Position numbers and translations under genes: made by a program
Shown here: in pieces, positions 52,864 through 62,117 of the stretch
Position numbering within the stretch: the first letter of the stretch is position 1
Layout: every line of letters begins with the position of its first letter
The notes under the pieces: generated by a model
Databases searched by the model: none
The model's input: the letters and a program-made list of their open reading frames with translations, nothing else
Told to the model about the DNA's origin: nothing
Assembly: GCF_001493375.1 (NCBI RefSeq)
Contig: NZ_LN929896.1
Location: forward strand, 400,299 to 464,298
Direction: 5' to 3'
DNA from: Streptomyces specialis
GTDB lineage: Bacteria; Actinomycetota; Actinomycetes; Streptomycetales; Streptomycetaceae
Length of the DNA stretch: 64,000 bases

Positions 52864-54423
52864 CTACGCGGGACGGTCGGGCGTGGCGGTGGCCTTCAGC
52901 GCCAGCCACAGCTCCATCCGGACGTCCGGGTCGTCCAGCGAGCGGTCGAGGATCTCCTCCACGCGCCGCATCCGGTAGCGCAGCGTGTGGCGGTGGACCC
53001 CGAGGTCGGCCGCCGCCGCGTCCCACTGGCCGTGGCGGGCCAGCCAGGCGCGCAGGGAGACGACGAGATCGCCGCGGCCGTGCTCGTCGTGCTCGCGCAG
53101 CGCCCGCAGCATCCCGTCCGCGAACGCCCGCACCGCGTCGTCCGCCAGCAGCGCGACCACGGAGCCGGTGCCGACGTCGTCGTGCTCCACCAGCGTCCGG
53201 CCTCGCTTACGGGCCACCAGCGCCGCCTGCCTGGCCCGCTGGTACGCCGCGTCCGCCGACGCCGGACCGGTCGGCGCGGACATGCCCAGGGCGAGGCCCT
53301 CGGCGCGGGAACGCGGCTCCTCCCGGGCGTACGCCAGGCACGCCGCCACCACCGCGCCGCCGTCCGCCGCCACGATGCCCAGCCCGTCGCCGCCCGCCGC
53401 CGTCAGCACCGACTCCCCGGCGCGCGCCGCCGCCGACTCCACCGTCGTCGTCAGCGCCTCCAGCGCCTTCGCGTCGGCCCCGGGCGCAGCGACCAGCAGC
53501 CGCAGCGGCGCGTCCAGCAGGCCGCCGAACAACTGCCCGGCGACCGCGCGGGCGTGGTCCGGCTCGCCGCTGAGCAGCATCCGCAGCACCGCTCCGCCGA
53601 GCCTGGCGTCCGCCGCCCGGTACGCGCTGGACCGCTCGGTGAGCAGGGTGAGCACGGCGACGGCCGACTGCACCGCGTACCGCTCGGCCGTACCGGGCGC
53701 CGCGCTCGTGCCGATGGCCAGCACGGCCCTGGGCGCGGAGCCGCTGCCCACGGTCTGGAGCTCCACCCGGTCGTCCTCGGGCGCGGTCGCGCAGACGACG
53801 GCGGCGGGCGCCGGGCGGTCGGCGAGGCGCCGCACCTCGGCGGCCAGCTTCGCGGCCCGCCGCCCGGCCCAGCCGGGGGCGGCGGCGGTGACGGCGCCGG
53901 TCAGGTCGTAGAGCGCGGCCCAGCCACCCACCTGGGTGGCGAGCCGTTCGACCAGCGCGTCCTGGCCGCCCGCCGACAGCGCCGCCGAGGTCAGCTCCCG
54001 CTGGGCGGCGAACCCGGCGGTGACCGCCCGGTACTGCTCGGCGGCTATCGCGGCCGAGACCGCCTTGCTGATGGCCATGAACGGCGTCCGGCGCGGCACT
54101 TCCAGCAGCGGCAGCCCGGCGTCCCGGACGGCGGCCAGCAGCGCGGGCGGCACCCGCGGATGGTTCACGCCGACGCCGAAGCCGAGCCCCACGACCCCGG
54201 CGGTGACCAGCCGCGCGACGTACGCCCGCATCTCCGCCTCGTCGTGGACGGGCAGCTTCACGCCGGTCACCAGGAGCAGTTCGCCGCCGTCCAGCCAGGG
54301 CGCGGGGTCGGCCAGCTCACTCGCGTGCGCCCAGCGCACTTCGGCGTCGAGCCGGTCCTCGCCCGCGAGCACGCCGAGTTTCAGCGCGGAGTGCTGGACG
54401 AGCGTCGCGAGAGTCGGCCGCAT
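52864..54423 (-). CDS. PucR-family transcriptional regulator
   Basis: 519 residues, ATG 54423. An N-terminal PucR sensory domain (MRPTLATLVQHSALKLGVLAGEDRLDAEVRWAHASELADPAPWLDGGELLLVTG), a GGDEF-like middle region and a C-terminal PucR helix-turn-helix (WDAAAADLGVHRHTLRYRMRRVEEILDRSLDDPDVRMELWLALKA). Such regulators usually control adjacent nitrogen or amine catabolism; the aldehyde dehydrogenase and gabT are candidate targets. Confidence 0.92.
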   Translation of the reverse strand: MRPTLATLVQHSALKLGVLAGEDRLDAEVRWAHASELADPAPWLDGGELLLVTGVKLPVHDEAEMRAYVARLVTAGVVGLGFGVGVNHPRVPPALLAAVRDAGLPLLEVPRRTPFMAISKAVSAAIAAEQYRAVTAGFAAQRELTSAALSAGGQDALVERLATQVGGWAALYDLTGAVTAAAPGWAGRRAAKLAAEVRRLADRPAPAAVVCATAPEDDRVELQTVGSGSAPRAVLAIGTSAAPGTAERYAVQSAVAVLTLLTERSSAYRAADARLGGAVLRMLLSGEPDHARAVAGQLFGGLLDAPLRLLVAAPGADAKALEALTTTVESAAARAGESVLTAAGGDGLGIVAADGGAVVAACLAYAREEPRSRAEGLALGMSAPTGPASADAAYQRARQAALVARKRGRTLVEHDDVGTGSVVALLADDAVRAFADGMLRALREHDEHGRGDLVVSLRAWLARHGQWDAAAADLGVHRHTLRYRMRRVEEILDRSLDDPDVRMELWLALKATATPDRPA

Positions 54424-54543
54424 GAGTCACCTTGTGAAGAGCCGGGACGACACGTGTCCTCACCGTACAGCGGAGGTGTCCCGCCGCCGATGGCGCCCGT
54501 GGCATATGCGGTGGGTATCGGCCATAACCCCGGGCTTCGCCGG

Positions 54544-56901
54544 TCAGCCCAACCGCACCAGGACGGGCGGTCCTGGCTCGCCCGCGACGGTGGTGAGCGA
54601 GAGCACCGCGTGGCGCGGGGGCACACGATGGGCCAGCTCGGACGCCGACCAGCGCTCCCGTTCGACCCGGCGCACGGTGACGGACTCGGTGGTGGTGTCC
54701 CGGCCGGTGAAGACTTTCCGGATTCCGCGCACTGTGCGCTTCATCACACCACCGCTGCGGTCGGGGGTGCGGGTGACGTCCTGGTCCTCTCTCCACTCCG
54801 TGCCCCACGCCCGCGCGAAATGCTCGGCGTCCCAGGTGGTGATGCCGGAGAACGCCATCCGGCAGCCGACCGCGCCCAGCAGCCCGGCGCGCAGCTCGGG
54901 CGGAACGTCGTCCAGCGTGCGCAGCGCCAGGACGGCCCCCGCGTTGGCCGGACGGAGATGGGTCAGCCCGCGCACCGTGCCGGCGGTGATGGCGGCGGTG
55001 GCGTCGTCCAGCACCAGGCACGCGAAGAGCGAACGGTCGGGCCGCGCGGTGACCGCCGCCGTGAACTGGGCGAGCAGCAGCCGGGTGATGATCCGGCCCG
55101 CCTCGGCGTGCCCGGTGGCGGGCAGGTCCACGCGGACCCGCAGCGGGTGGACGAGGGAGTTGAGGGAGAACGCCCGCGCGGTGTGCGAGAACCCGGCGCG
55201 GTCCAGCAGGGCGAGCCGGTCCGCCAGGTGCGGCCCGAGGTCGTCGGGCCGCTGCGCCTGCCGCGCCCGCGCGTCCAGCTCGCGCTCCTGGCCGACGGCG
55301 CCCGCCAGCCGGAGGTCCTCGCGCAGCGTGGCCAGCAGGGCCGGGGCGCCGTCGAGCATGGCGCGCAGCTCGGGCACGCCGGGCAGCCGGCCGTACGCCG
55401 CCTGGTAGGGGCCGATGAGCTGGACCAGGACGGCCGCCGCCTCGCGCGGGTCGGTGCGCGAGCCGCCCACCAGCGCCTCGGCCACCAGCGTGGCGGCCTC
55501 GTCGGTGTCGGTGGCGCCGCCGTAGAGGTCGAGCTGGTGGGTGCCGTCCGGGTGGCCGACGCGGACGATGACGTCGAAGGCGTGGTCGGGGCCCAGCGCG
55601 CTGCTGGCGGTGCCGACCGCGACCACGGCCGCCTGGCCGGTGAGCGCGTGCAGGCACAGGGCCTCGGTGACGGGCCGGATGACGCGGCCGGTCTTGCCGG
55701 AGCCGGGCGGCCCCACGGCCAGCAGGGAGGTGCCGAGCACGGCCGGGTCGAGGGCGACGTCCTCGCCCCGGTACTCGTACGGGTTCCGCTCCTCGTCGGG
55801 GGCGTGGCCGATGCGGACCTGACGGGTCAGCAGGTCGTGCTGGGCGGCCCTGACCGGCAGGTCGCGGGCGCCGGGGGGGGGGACGAACGCGGCGGCCCCG
55901 GGGGCGCGGGCCGCCGCGGCGAACGCGGGCAGCGCGGTCGGCCGGGCCCTGACGGCCTGCCAGGCGTGGGTGATCCGGGCGTAGTCGAGGTCGCCCATGC
56001 GTCCGCCGCGCACCTCGTCGGCGAGCCGGTCGGCGGCCCCGTCCGCGCCGGCGGCACGCAGCTCGGTGAAGTCCGTCAGCCGGGCCAGCTCGGCGCGGTC
56101 CCGGACCGTCGCGGCGCCGCCGCGCCGGTGTGGCGGGGCGACGGGGTAGCGCCGGGCGACGGCCCGCCAGCCGCCGAGCGCGCCGAAGACGGCGAGCAGC
56201 AGCGCCGTGTAGATCACGTAGTAGAGGTTGTAGGTGACGGTGTACGCGGTGGTGTCGCCGTCCTCCCACCAGGAGTCGGGGACGACGGCGTAGAGCGGTT
56301 CGAGCCAGAACTCCCATATGCCCCCGAAGCTCAGCCGCCACGCGGCGTACCCGGCGAGCAGGGCAGCCGTGGCCCGGACGGTGTCGCGGCGGCTCATCGG
56401 CTCGATGTCCGCGCGCCCGCAGACCAGGCGCAGCACGGCGGGCCGCCAGCGGCGCCAGAGCCGGGGCGCGTTGCCGACGCGGCCGAAGAACCAGGCGAGC
56501 AGGCAGGCGAACAGCAGGTTGTACAGGTCCAGCAGGGTGGGGCCGACCGCCGAGGAGCCCCAGGAATCGGCGCCCAGCCAGTCGAGCGGCCAGCCCACCA
56601 TGTCCAGATAGCCGTTGTGGTAGAAGGACCAGATCAGCCAGCCGGCCAGCAGCGCCAGCAGCGCGCCGCCGTGCAGCTCGCGGTCGCCGAGGCGGTCGGG
56701 GTCCTCCGGCGGTTTCGGCACGTGGCCCGCCCGCCAGACTCCGGGCCTGGCCGCCGGACGCGGTGTGTGCAACCAGCGTACGAGCGGCGGGCCTTCGGCC
56801 TCCGGGGGCTGCCGGGGAGCCGGGGGTGTGCCGGTGGGCCGCGTGGCGGGCCGGGCGCCCTCACGTGTCTCCCGCGCGTCCCGCGCGCCATTGGTGCTCA
56901 T
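54544..56901 (-). CDS. VirD4/TraG-like membrane P-loop ATPase (orphan)
   Basis: 785 residues from ATG 56901 (MSTNGARDAR); a longer frame to 57054 has no support. A Pro-rich start is followed by four transmembrane segments (about 78-95, 121-140, 175-195, 222-245), then an ATPase domain with Walker A GPPGSGKT at 397-404 and Walker B FACLVLDDATAAI. The arrangement resembles type IV coupling proteins (VirD4/TraG), but no relaxase, pilus or other transfer gene is nearby. A G10 run at about 55869 does not break the frame. Function unknown. Confidence 0.75.
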   Translation of the reverse strand: MSTNGARDARETREGARPATRPTGTPPAPRQPPEAEGPPLVRWLHTPRPAARPGVWRAGHVPKPPEDPDRLGDRELHGGALLALLAGWLIWSFYHNGYLDMVGWPLDWLGADSWGSSAVGPTLLDLYNLLFACLLAWFFGRVGNAPRLWRRWRPAVLRLVCGRADIEPMSRRDTVRATAALLAGYAAWRLSFGGIWEFWLEPLYAVVPDSWWEDGDTTAYTVTYNLYYVIYTALLLAVFGALGGWRAVARRYPVAPPHRRGGAATVRDRAELARLTDFTELRAAGADGAADRLADEVRGGRMGDLDYARITHAWQAVRARPTALPAFAAAARAPGAAAFVPPPGARDLPVRAAQHDLLTRQVRIGHAPDEERNPYEYRGEDVALDPAVLGTSLLAVGPPGSGKTGRVIRPVTEALCLHALTGQAAVVAVGTASSALGPDHAFDVIVRVGHPDGTHQLDLYGGATDTDEAATLVAEALVGGSRTDPREAAAVLVQLIGPYQAAYGRLPGVPELRAMLDGAPALLATLREDLRLAGAVGQERELDARARQAQRPDDLGPHLADRLALLDRAGFSHTARAFSLNSLVHPLRVRVDLPATGHAEAGRIITRLLLAQFTAAVTARPDRSLFACLVLDDATAAITAGTVRGLTHLRPANAGAVLALRTLDDVPPELRAGLLGAVGCRMAFSGITTWDAEHFARAWGTEWREDQDVTRTPDRSGGVMKRTVRGIRKVFTGRDTTTESVTVRRVERERWSASELAHRVPPRHAVLSLTTVAGEPGPPVLVRLG

Positions 56902-57158
56902 GCGGTGCCAAGCCCCCTGCTCACGCCATCGGCCGACTGAAGCCTCGGCGGTCAAATCTAGTGCAGGGCGCACCCGGCCGGGCCCGTCCGGACGGAGCCG
57001 CTCGCCGCCGGCGCTCGCCGGACCCCGCGGCGGCCCGTACTCCATACCGGCCACAAGGTCGCGGCGAACACTCCACGACGGCTCGTCCCGGACGGCCGGG
57101 GACGGCCCTAGCCTGCGGGTGAGCGACCGTACCAGCCCCCTCGCCCCAGGAGCGCCTC

Positions 57159-58517
57159 ATGAGTGCCACGCCAGGACCGTCCGGAGGCCCGTCCCTCCCC
57201 CAGGAGCGCCGGCTCGTCACCGAGATCCCCGGACCGGTGTCGCGGGAGCTGATGGAACGGAAGCTGGCCACCGTCGCGGCCGGGGTGGGGTCCGTGCTGC
57301 CGGTGTTCGCGCGGCGGGCCGGGGGCGGCATCGCCGAGGACGTGGACGGCAACGCGCTCATCGACTTCGGCTCCGGCATCGCCGTCACCGGCGTGGGCAA
57401 CAGCGCCGACGCGGGGGTCCGCCGGGCCGCGGAGCAGCTCGGACGCTTCACGCACACCTGCGCGATGGTCACGCCCTACGAGGGCTACGTCGAGGTCTGC
57501 GAGGAGCTGGCCCGGCTCACCCCGGGGGACCACGCGAAGAAGTCGGTCCTGGTCAACTCCGGCGCCGAGGCCGTCGAGAACGCGGTGAAGATCGCCCGCT
57601 ACCACACCGGGCGGCAGGCGGTGGTGGTGTTCGAGCACGGCTATCACGGCCGGACCAACCTCACGATGGCGCTGACCGCGAAGAACATGCCGTACAAGCA
57701 CGGCTTCGGCCCGTTCGCGCCCGAGATCCACCGGGTGCCCGTGGCCTACCCGTTCCGCTGGCTGACCGGCCCCGGGAACTGCGCCGAGGAGGCCGCCGCC
57801 CTCGTCGCGGACCGGATCACCAAGGAGATCGGCGTCGCGAACACCGCGGCGATCGTGATCGAACCGGTGCTGGGCGAGGGCGGGTTCATCGTCCCGGCGC
57901 GGGGCTTCCTGCCGCGCCTGGCCGCGTTCGCGAAGGAGCACGGCATCGTCCTGGTCGCCGACGAGATCCAGACCGGCTTCTGCCGCACCGGACACTGGTT
58001 CGCCTGCGAGGACGAGGGCATCGTCCCGGACCTGATCACCACCGCGAAGGGCATCGCGGGCGGGCTGCCGCTGGCCGCCGTGACCGGGCGGGCCGAGATC
58101 ATGGACGCGGTGCACGCGGGCGGCCTCGGCGGCACGTACGGCGGCAACCCCGTCGCCTGTGCCGCCGCCCTCGGCGCGATCGAGACGATGCGCGACCTCG
58201 ACCTGCCCGCCCGGGCCCGCCGGATCGAGGAGATCGCGAAGCCGCGGCTGCTGGCGATGGCCGCGAGGCACCCGGTCATCGGCGAGGTGCGCGGACGCGG
58301 CGCGATGCTCGCCGCCGAACTGGTCAGGCCCGGTACCAAGGAGCCGGACCCGGCGACCACGGCGGCCGTCGCCGCCGCCTGCCACCGCGAGGGCCTGATC
58401 GGGCTCACCGCCGGCACCTACGGCAACGTGCTGCGTTTCCTTCCGCCGCTGGTCATCGGCGAGGACCTGCTGACGGAGGGCCTCGACATCCTGGAGGACG
58501 CCCTGACCGGGCTGTGA
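57159..58517 (+). CDS. gabT: 4-aminobutyrate transaminase
   Basis: 452 residues, ATG 57159 after AGGAG. Class III aminotransferase: NSGAEAVENAVKIAR, FEHGYHGRT, VADEIQTGF (Asp to PLP ring nitrogen) and TTAKGIAGGLPLAA with the PLP lysine. The closest type is GabT, which makes succinate semialdehyde from GABA, although related amine aminotransferases look alike. Divergent from the VirD4-like gene. Confidence 0.9.
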   Translation: MSATPGPSGGPSLPQERRLVTEIPGPVSRELMERKLATVAAGVGSVLPVFARRAGGGIAEDVDGNALIDFGSGIAVTGVGNSADAGVRRAAEQLGRFTHTCAMVTPYEGYVEVCEELARLTPGDHAKKSVLVNSGAEAVENAVKIARYHTGRQAVVVFEHGYHGRTNLTMALTAKNMPYKHGFGPFAPEIHRVPVAYPFRWLTGPGNCAEEAAALVADRITKEIGVANTAAIVIEPVLGEGGFIVPARGFLPRLAAFAKEHGIVLVADEIQTGFCRTGHWFACEDEGIVPDLITTAKGIAGGLPLAAVTGRAEIMDAVHAGGLGGTYGGNPVACAAALGAIETMRDLDLPARARRIEEIAKPRLLAMAARHPVIGEVRGRGAMLAAELVRPGTKEPDPATTAAVAAACHREGLIGLTAGTYGNVLRFLPPLVIGEDLLTEGLDILEDALTGL

Positions 58518-58560
58518 GCGCACCACTCGCTCACCCGAACGAACCGATGCCGAACCAGGC

Positions 58561-58589
58561 TTGCCAGCTATATAACAGCGTTCTATATT
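58561..58589 (+). promoter_or_regulatory. Strong promoter of the flavoprotein operon
   Basis: -35 TTGCCA (58561-58566), 17-bp spacer, -10 TATATT (58584-58589), about 50 nt upstream of ATG 58640. The region 58560-58615 is AT-rich in a very GC-rich genome. Confidence 0.7.
58570..58588. promoter_or_regulatory. Imperfect dyad, possible TetR operator
   Basis: ATATA ... TATAT arms around an ACAGCGTTC-like centre form a 19-bp imperfect palindrome covering the spacer and -10. The second gene of the operon encodes a TetR-family repressor, so autoregulation is likely. Confidence 0.45.
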
Positions 58590-58639
58590 CGCATTACGTC
58601 GATCTATTACTTCAGGGCACTGTTCCACTGGAGGTCGCG

Positions 58640-60208
58640 ATGATCAGGACGACACCTGGGTCCCGACGGGATCCGCACCACACGCCGGCGTCGGCGCGCG
58701 GGAACGCGGTGGTGATCGGGGGCGGCATGGGCGGCCTGCTGGCGGCCCGGGTACTTCTCGATCACTTCGACCGGGTCACCGTGCTCGACCGGGACCGTTT
58801 CCCGGAGTCGCCGACGCACCGGTCCGGGGTGCCGCAGTCGCACCACGCGCATGGCCTGCTGCTGCGCGGCCGGGAGATCGTCGAGAAGCTGTTCCCGGGG
58901 ATCGAGGAGGACCTGCGGGCGGCCGGGGCGACCGTCGAATGCGACCGCGTGCCGTTCCAGGTGGTGTCGCCCTTCGGGCCGCTGCCGCTCAAGCCGGTCA
59001 ACGCCGAGTTCACGGTCCACAGCCGGTTCCTGCTGGAGTGGCAGATCCGCGAGCGGTTGGCCGCGCACTCCCGGCTGCGGCTGCTGGGGGGAACGGAGGC
59101 GGTGGGCCTGGACACCGGCGGCCCGGCGGCCCGGCCGGGCTCCGGGCGGGTCACCGGTGTGCGGGTGCGTCATCGCGGCGCGGGCGTCGGCGCCACCTCC
59201 GTGCTCGCCGCCGATCTGGTGGTCGACGCGAGCGGGCGCGGCTCCAAGGCGCCGGACTGGTTGCGGGAGCTGGGCTACGGCGAGGTGGCCGAGGAGACCA
59301 TCACCTCCGGCATCGGCTACGCGTCGCGTTTCTACGCCAAACCCGACGGATTTCCCGGCGACTGGTCCGGGATCGTGATCAACGGCCGGGCCCCCGACAA
59401 CCCCCGGAGCGGGCTGGTGCTGGGCATCGAGAAGGACCAGTGGCACGTCACCCTCGGCGGTTTCGCCGGCGCCGCGCCGCCCACCGACGAGGCGGGGTTC
59501 CTGCGGTGGGCCCGCGACCTGCCTGATCCGACGGTCTACGAGTGCGTCCGGATCGCCCGTCCGCTGACCCCGATCCGGGGCCATCGCACGCTCGTCAACC
59601 GGCTGCGCCACTTCGAGCGGCTGGCCGGATGGCCGTCCGGTTTCGTGACAACCGCCGACGCGGTGTGCGCGTTCAACCCGATCTACGGCCAGGGCATGAC
59701 CGTGGCCGCCACCGACGCGCTGGTCCTGGACGCATGCCTGCGGGACCACGCCGACCCGTCGCGCGGCGGCGTCCGGCCGGGCTTCGAGCGGGAGTTCCAG
59801 CGCCGGCTCGCCAAGAACGTCGCGACCGCGTGGATGGTGGCCGGCAGCGAGGACCTGCGCTGGCCGGGGATCGCCCTGCACGGGGCGCGACCACGGCGCG
59901 GCGGACGAGCCGTGCGGCGCTGGATCGATCTGGTGCTGCGCGCGGCCGTGGCCGACCCGTACCTCTCCGAGAGGTACTTCGACCTGATCATGATGATGGC
60001 GTCACCGGCCACGCTGTTCGGCCCCCGGGTGCCGGTGCGGGTCGCCCGGGCGGCGCTCGCGGGACGGCTCGGCGTCCCCAGCCAGGAATTCGGCCTGACG
60101 GACGCCTCGCTGGCGGCCGTCCGCGCCTTGCCCGACGCTCACCCCGAGACCGGCGGTGGGCCGACGCCGGGGCCGGTGGTGCCGGGGCAACACGGAGCCG
60201 TCACGTGA
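58640..60208 (+). CDS. FAD-dependent oxidoreductase / monooxygenase-like
   Basis: 522 residues, ATG 58640 with GGAGG 5 nt upstream. FAD-binding start VVIGGGMGGLLAARVLLDHF (GxGxxG at 27-32), VTVLDRDRFP for the ribose-binding acid, LVVDASGRGSKAPDW, and AVCAFNPIYGQGMTVAATDALVLD (the GD-like FAD motif). It resembles geranylgeranyl-reductase/aromatic-hydroxylase-type flavoproteins. The stop overlaps a possible GTG (GTGA at 60205-60208). Substrate unknown. Confidence 0.87.
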   Translation: MIRTTPGSRRDPHHTPASARGNAVVIGGGMGGLLAARVLLDHFDRVTVLDRDRFPESPTHRSGVPQSHHAHGLLLRGREIVEKLFPGIEEDLRAAGATVECDRVPFQVVSPFGPLPLKPVNAEFTVHSRFLLEWQIRERLAAHSRLRLLGGTEAVGLDTGGPAARPGSGRVTGVRVRHRGAGVGATSVLAADLVVDASGRGSKAPDWLRELGYGEVAEETITSGIGYASRFYAKPDGFPGDWSGIVINGRAPDNPRSGLVLGIEKDQWHVTLGGFAGAAPPTDEAGFLRWARDLPDPTVYECVRIARPLTPIRGHRTLVNRLRHFERLAGWPSGFVTTADAVCAFNPIYGQGMTVAATDALVLDACLRDHADPSRGGVRPGFEREFQRRLAKNVATAWMVAGSEDLRWPGIALHGARPRRGGRAVRRWIDLVLRAAVADPYLSERYFDLIMMMASPATLFGPRVPVRVARAALAGRLGVPSQEFGLTDASLAAVRALPDAHPETGGGPTPGPVVPGQHGAVT

Positions 60209-60351
60209 CATCGCTGCCGTGGCCGGCCTCGCCAGGACCGGCGACATGTCCGTTCCCGTCGACCGACGGCGGCGTGGTTGCATGGCCGCATGCCATCGCT
60301 TCCGTCGCCCGCCTCGTCCCGGACACCGCCCCTCCGCCCCCGGGGGCGGAG

Positions 60352-60960
60352 GTGAGCCGCGGGCGGACCTCGGCGCTGGTGGTCCGCGAGGCGCTGCTGC
60401 GGGCGGCCCGTGAGCTGCTCGACGAGCGCGGCCCCTCGGGGCTGGCGATCCGGGACATCGCCGCGCGCGCCGCGGTGGCCCCGATGGGGGTGTACAACCG
60501 GTTCGGTTCCAAGGACGGCATCCTCAACGCGCTGCTCGAACAAGGGTTCGCCGAACTCGCGGCTGCGGTCACGGTCCGGCCCGATGCCGCCGATCCCCTC
60601 GGCGCGATCACCGCCGGAGTGGGCAACTACCGCGCGTTCGCGCTGGCCAACCCCGCGATGTACCGGTTGATGTTCGACCGGTCGATCGCGGGGTTCGAGC
60701 CGTCCGCGGAGGTCCGCATGATGGCGCACGCGGCGTTCGAGCGACTGATCGACGCGGTCCGGCTCGCCATCGCGACCGGGCACCTGCGGCCCGGTGACCC
60801 CGAAGAGATCGCCCAGCGGATCTGGGCGGGGTGCCACGGCGCGACCAGTCTGGAGCTGCGCGGTATCGCGTTCGTCACCGACTACGACGCCCACTACGCC
60901 GCGCTCGTCCGGACCCTGTTGCGCGGACTCGCCACCCACCCCGACCCCGAGAGCGAGTGA
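60352..60960 (+). CDS. TetR-family transcriptional regulator
   Basis: 202 residues from GTG 60352 (VSRGRTSALVVREALLRAARELLDERGPSGLAIRDIAARAAVAPMGVYNRFGSKDGILNALLEQ), a typical TetR helix-turn-helix, then a ligand domain of the WHG type. An in-frame GTG at 60205 would overlap the flavoprotein stop, but the 49 residues it adds have poor third-position bias, so the shorter start is preferred. It probably represses its own operon and is released by a small hydrophobic ligand. Confidence 0.85.
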   Translation: MSRGRTSALVVREALLRAARELLDERGPSGLAIRDIAARAAVAPMGVYNRFGSKDGILNALLEQGFAELAAAVTVRPDAADPLGAITAGVGNYRAFALANPAMYRLMFDRSIAGFEPSAEVRMMAHAAFERLIDAVRLAIATGHLRPGDPEEIAQRIWAGCHGATSLELRGIAFVTDYDAHYAALVRTLLRGLATHPDPESE

Positions 60961-60964
60961 GCCG

Positions 60965-61804
60965 ATGGCCACGATCAACCGAGCCGGGCTGGAGTTCGAC
61001 ATCACCGAGAGCGGGCCCGCCGCCGGTGAGCCCGTGGTGCTGCTGCACGGGTTCCCCCAGCACGCCGACTGCTGGGACGCGCTGACCCCGCTGCTCACGG
61101 CGCACGGCTACCGCGTCCTGGCGATGAACCAGCGCGGTTACAGCCCGAGCGCCAGCCCGCGCGGACGCCTCGCCTACCGGATGGAAGAGCTCGTGGCCGA
61201 CGTCGTCGCCCTGATCGACGCCCGGACCGGCGGTGGCCCGGCGCATGTGGTCGGCCACGACTGGGGCGCGGCGGTGGCCTGGGCCCTGACCGCCGCCCAC
61301 CCCGAGCGGGTGGCCAGCCTGACCGCCCTGTCCGTGCCGCACCCTTCCGCGTTCCTGACGTCGATGTTCACCAGCGTGCAGGGGCTGAAGTCCTGGTACA
61401 TGTACGCCTTCCAACTGCCGTGGCTGCCCGAACGGCTGCTGCTCGTCGACCCGGTCCGGACGCTGATCCGGTTGGGTCTGTCCCCGGAGCAGGCCCGGCG
61501 GGACGCGGCCTGGTTCTCCGGCCCGGAAGCGCTGCGCACCGCGATCAACTGGTACCGGGCCATGCCACTGGTCAACCCGCGTGCCGCCCGCACGCCGGTA
61601 CGCCGTCCGACGTTGTTCGTGTGGTCCGACGGCGACGTGGCCATCTCCCGGCAGGCGGCGCGGCGCTGCGCCCGCCATGTCCAGGGGCCCTACACCTTTG
61701 TGACGTTGGCCGGGGTGAGCCACTGGATCCCCGACCAGGCCCCCGGCGAGCTCGCCGAGCTGTTGGTGCCGCACCTGAAGCTGTGGCCCGCCACCGCCCG
61801 ATGA
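60965..61804 (+). CDS. Alpha/beta hydrolase (epoxide-hydrolase type)
   Basis: 279 residues, ATG 60965, 4 nt after the TetR stop. Oxyanion motif VVLLHGFPQ, nucleophile Asp in GHDWGA, NQRGYSPSASP strand, acid in FVWSDGDVAIS and catalytic His in GVSHWIP. The Asp nucleophile and HGFPQ place it with epoxide hydrolases/haloalkane dehalogenases. With the flavoprotein it could oxidise a substrate and then hydrolyse the product. Confidence 0.9.
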   Translation: MATINRAGLEFDITESGPAAGEPVVLLHGFPQHADCWDALTPLLTAHGYRVLAMNQRGYSPSASPRGRLAYRMEELVADVVALIDARTGGGPAHVVGHDWGAAVAWALTAAHPERVASLTALSVPHPSAFLTSMFTSVQGLKSWYMYAFQLPWLPERLLLVDPVRTLIRLGLSPEQARRDAAWFSGPEALRTAINWYRAMPLVNPRAARTPVRRPTLFVWSDGDVAISRQAARRCARHVQGPYTFVTLAGVSHWIPDQAPGELAELLVPHLKLWPATAR

Positions 61805-62117
61805 GCGGGCGCGCACCCACGGCGAGCGGCGCCGGCCGGACCGGCGAACGTGATTCCTCCCCGCCGTCCCACAGCCCATGAAGAACGTGCGGGGATGTGA
61901 TGCGGATCCGCGGCGGGCCCCTCCGGCCCGGCCGGTCCCGCAGTACGGTCGAGGCGGAAGCGAGAGCAGCCAGACTCCCGTTACTCCATGACGGACCGGA
62001 TCCGCCCGCCCCACACCCCCCGGGGCGTGCGGCCGTCCGGCCGGCGAACCACTTGACTGCCCCGGAGCTCTCCCCCACTGCTCCGGGGCAGTCAATCGTT
62101 CACCGGCGCCCGCCCGG
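61805..62117. other. Intergenic stretch with a terminator only
   Basis: 313 bp between convergent genes. It contains the 15-bp-stem terminator at 62053-62095. No tRNA, small RNA or supportable reading frame was recognised in the rest. Confidence 0.6.
62053..62095. terminator. Strong bidirectional terminator
   Basis: A perfect 15-bp stem (TTGACTGCCCCGGAG at 62053-62067, its complement at 62081-62095) with a 13-nt loop between convergent genes. Confidence 0.8.

Noticed and set aside
55865..55880. Frameshift at the G10 run in the VirD4-like gene
   Set aside because: The frame and protein similarity continue unbroken on both sides.
60205..60351. Longer TetR start overlapping the flavoprotein stop
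   Set aside because: Codon third positions in this stretch are atypical and the added 49 residues are not TetR-like; kept only as an alternative.
61805..62052. Possible tRNA in the spacer after the hydrolase
   Set aside because: No T-loop GTTCRANTC-type sequence or cloverleaf arms could be built.
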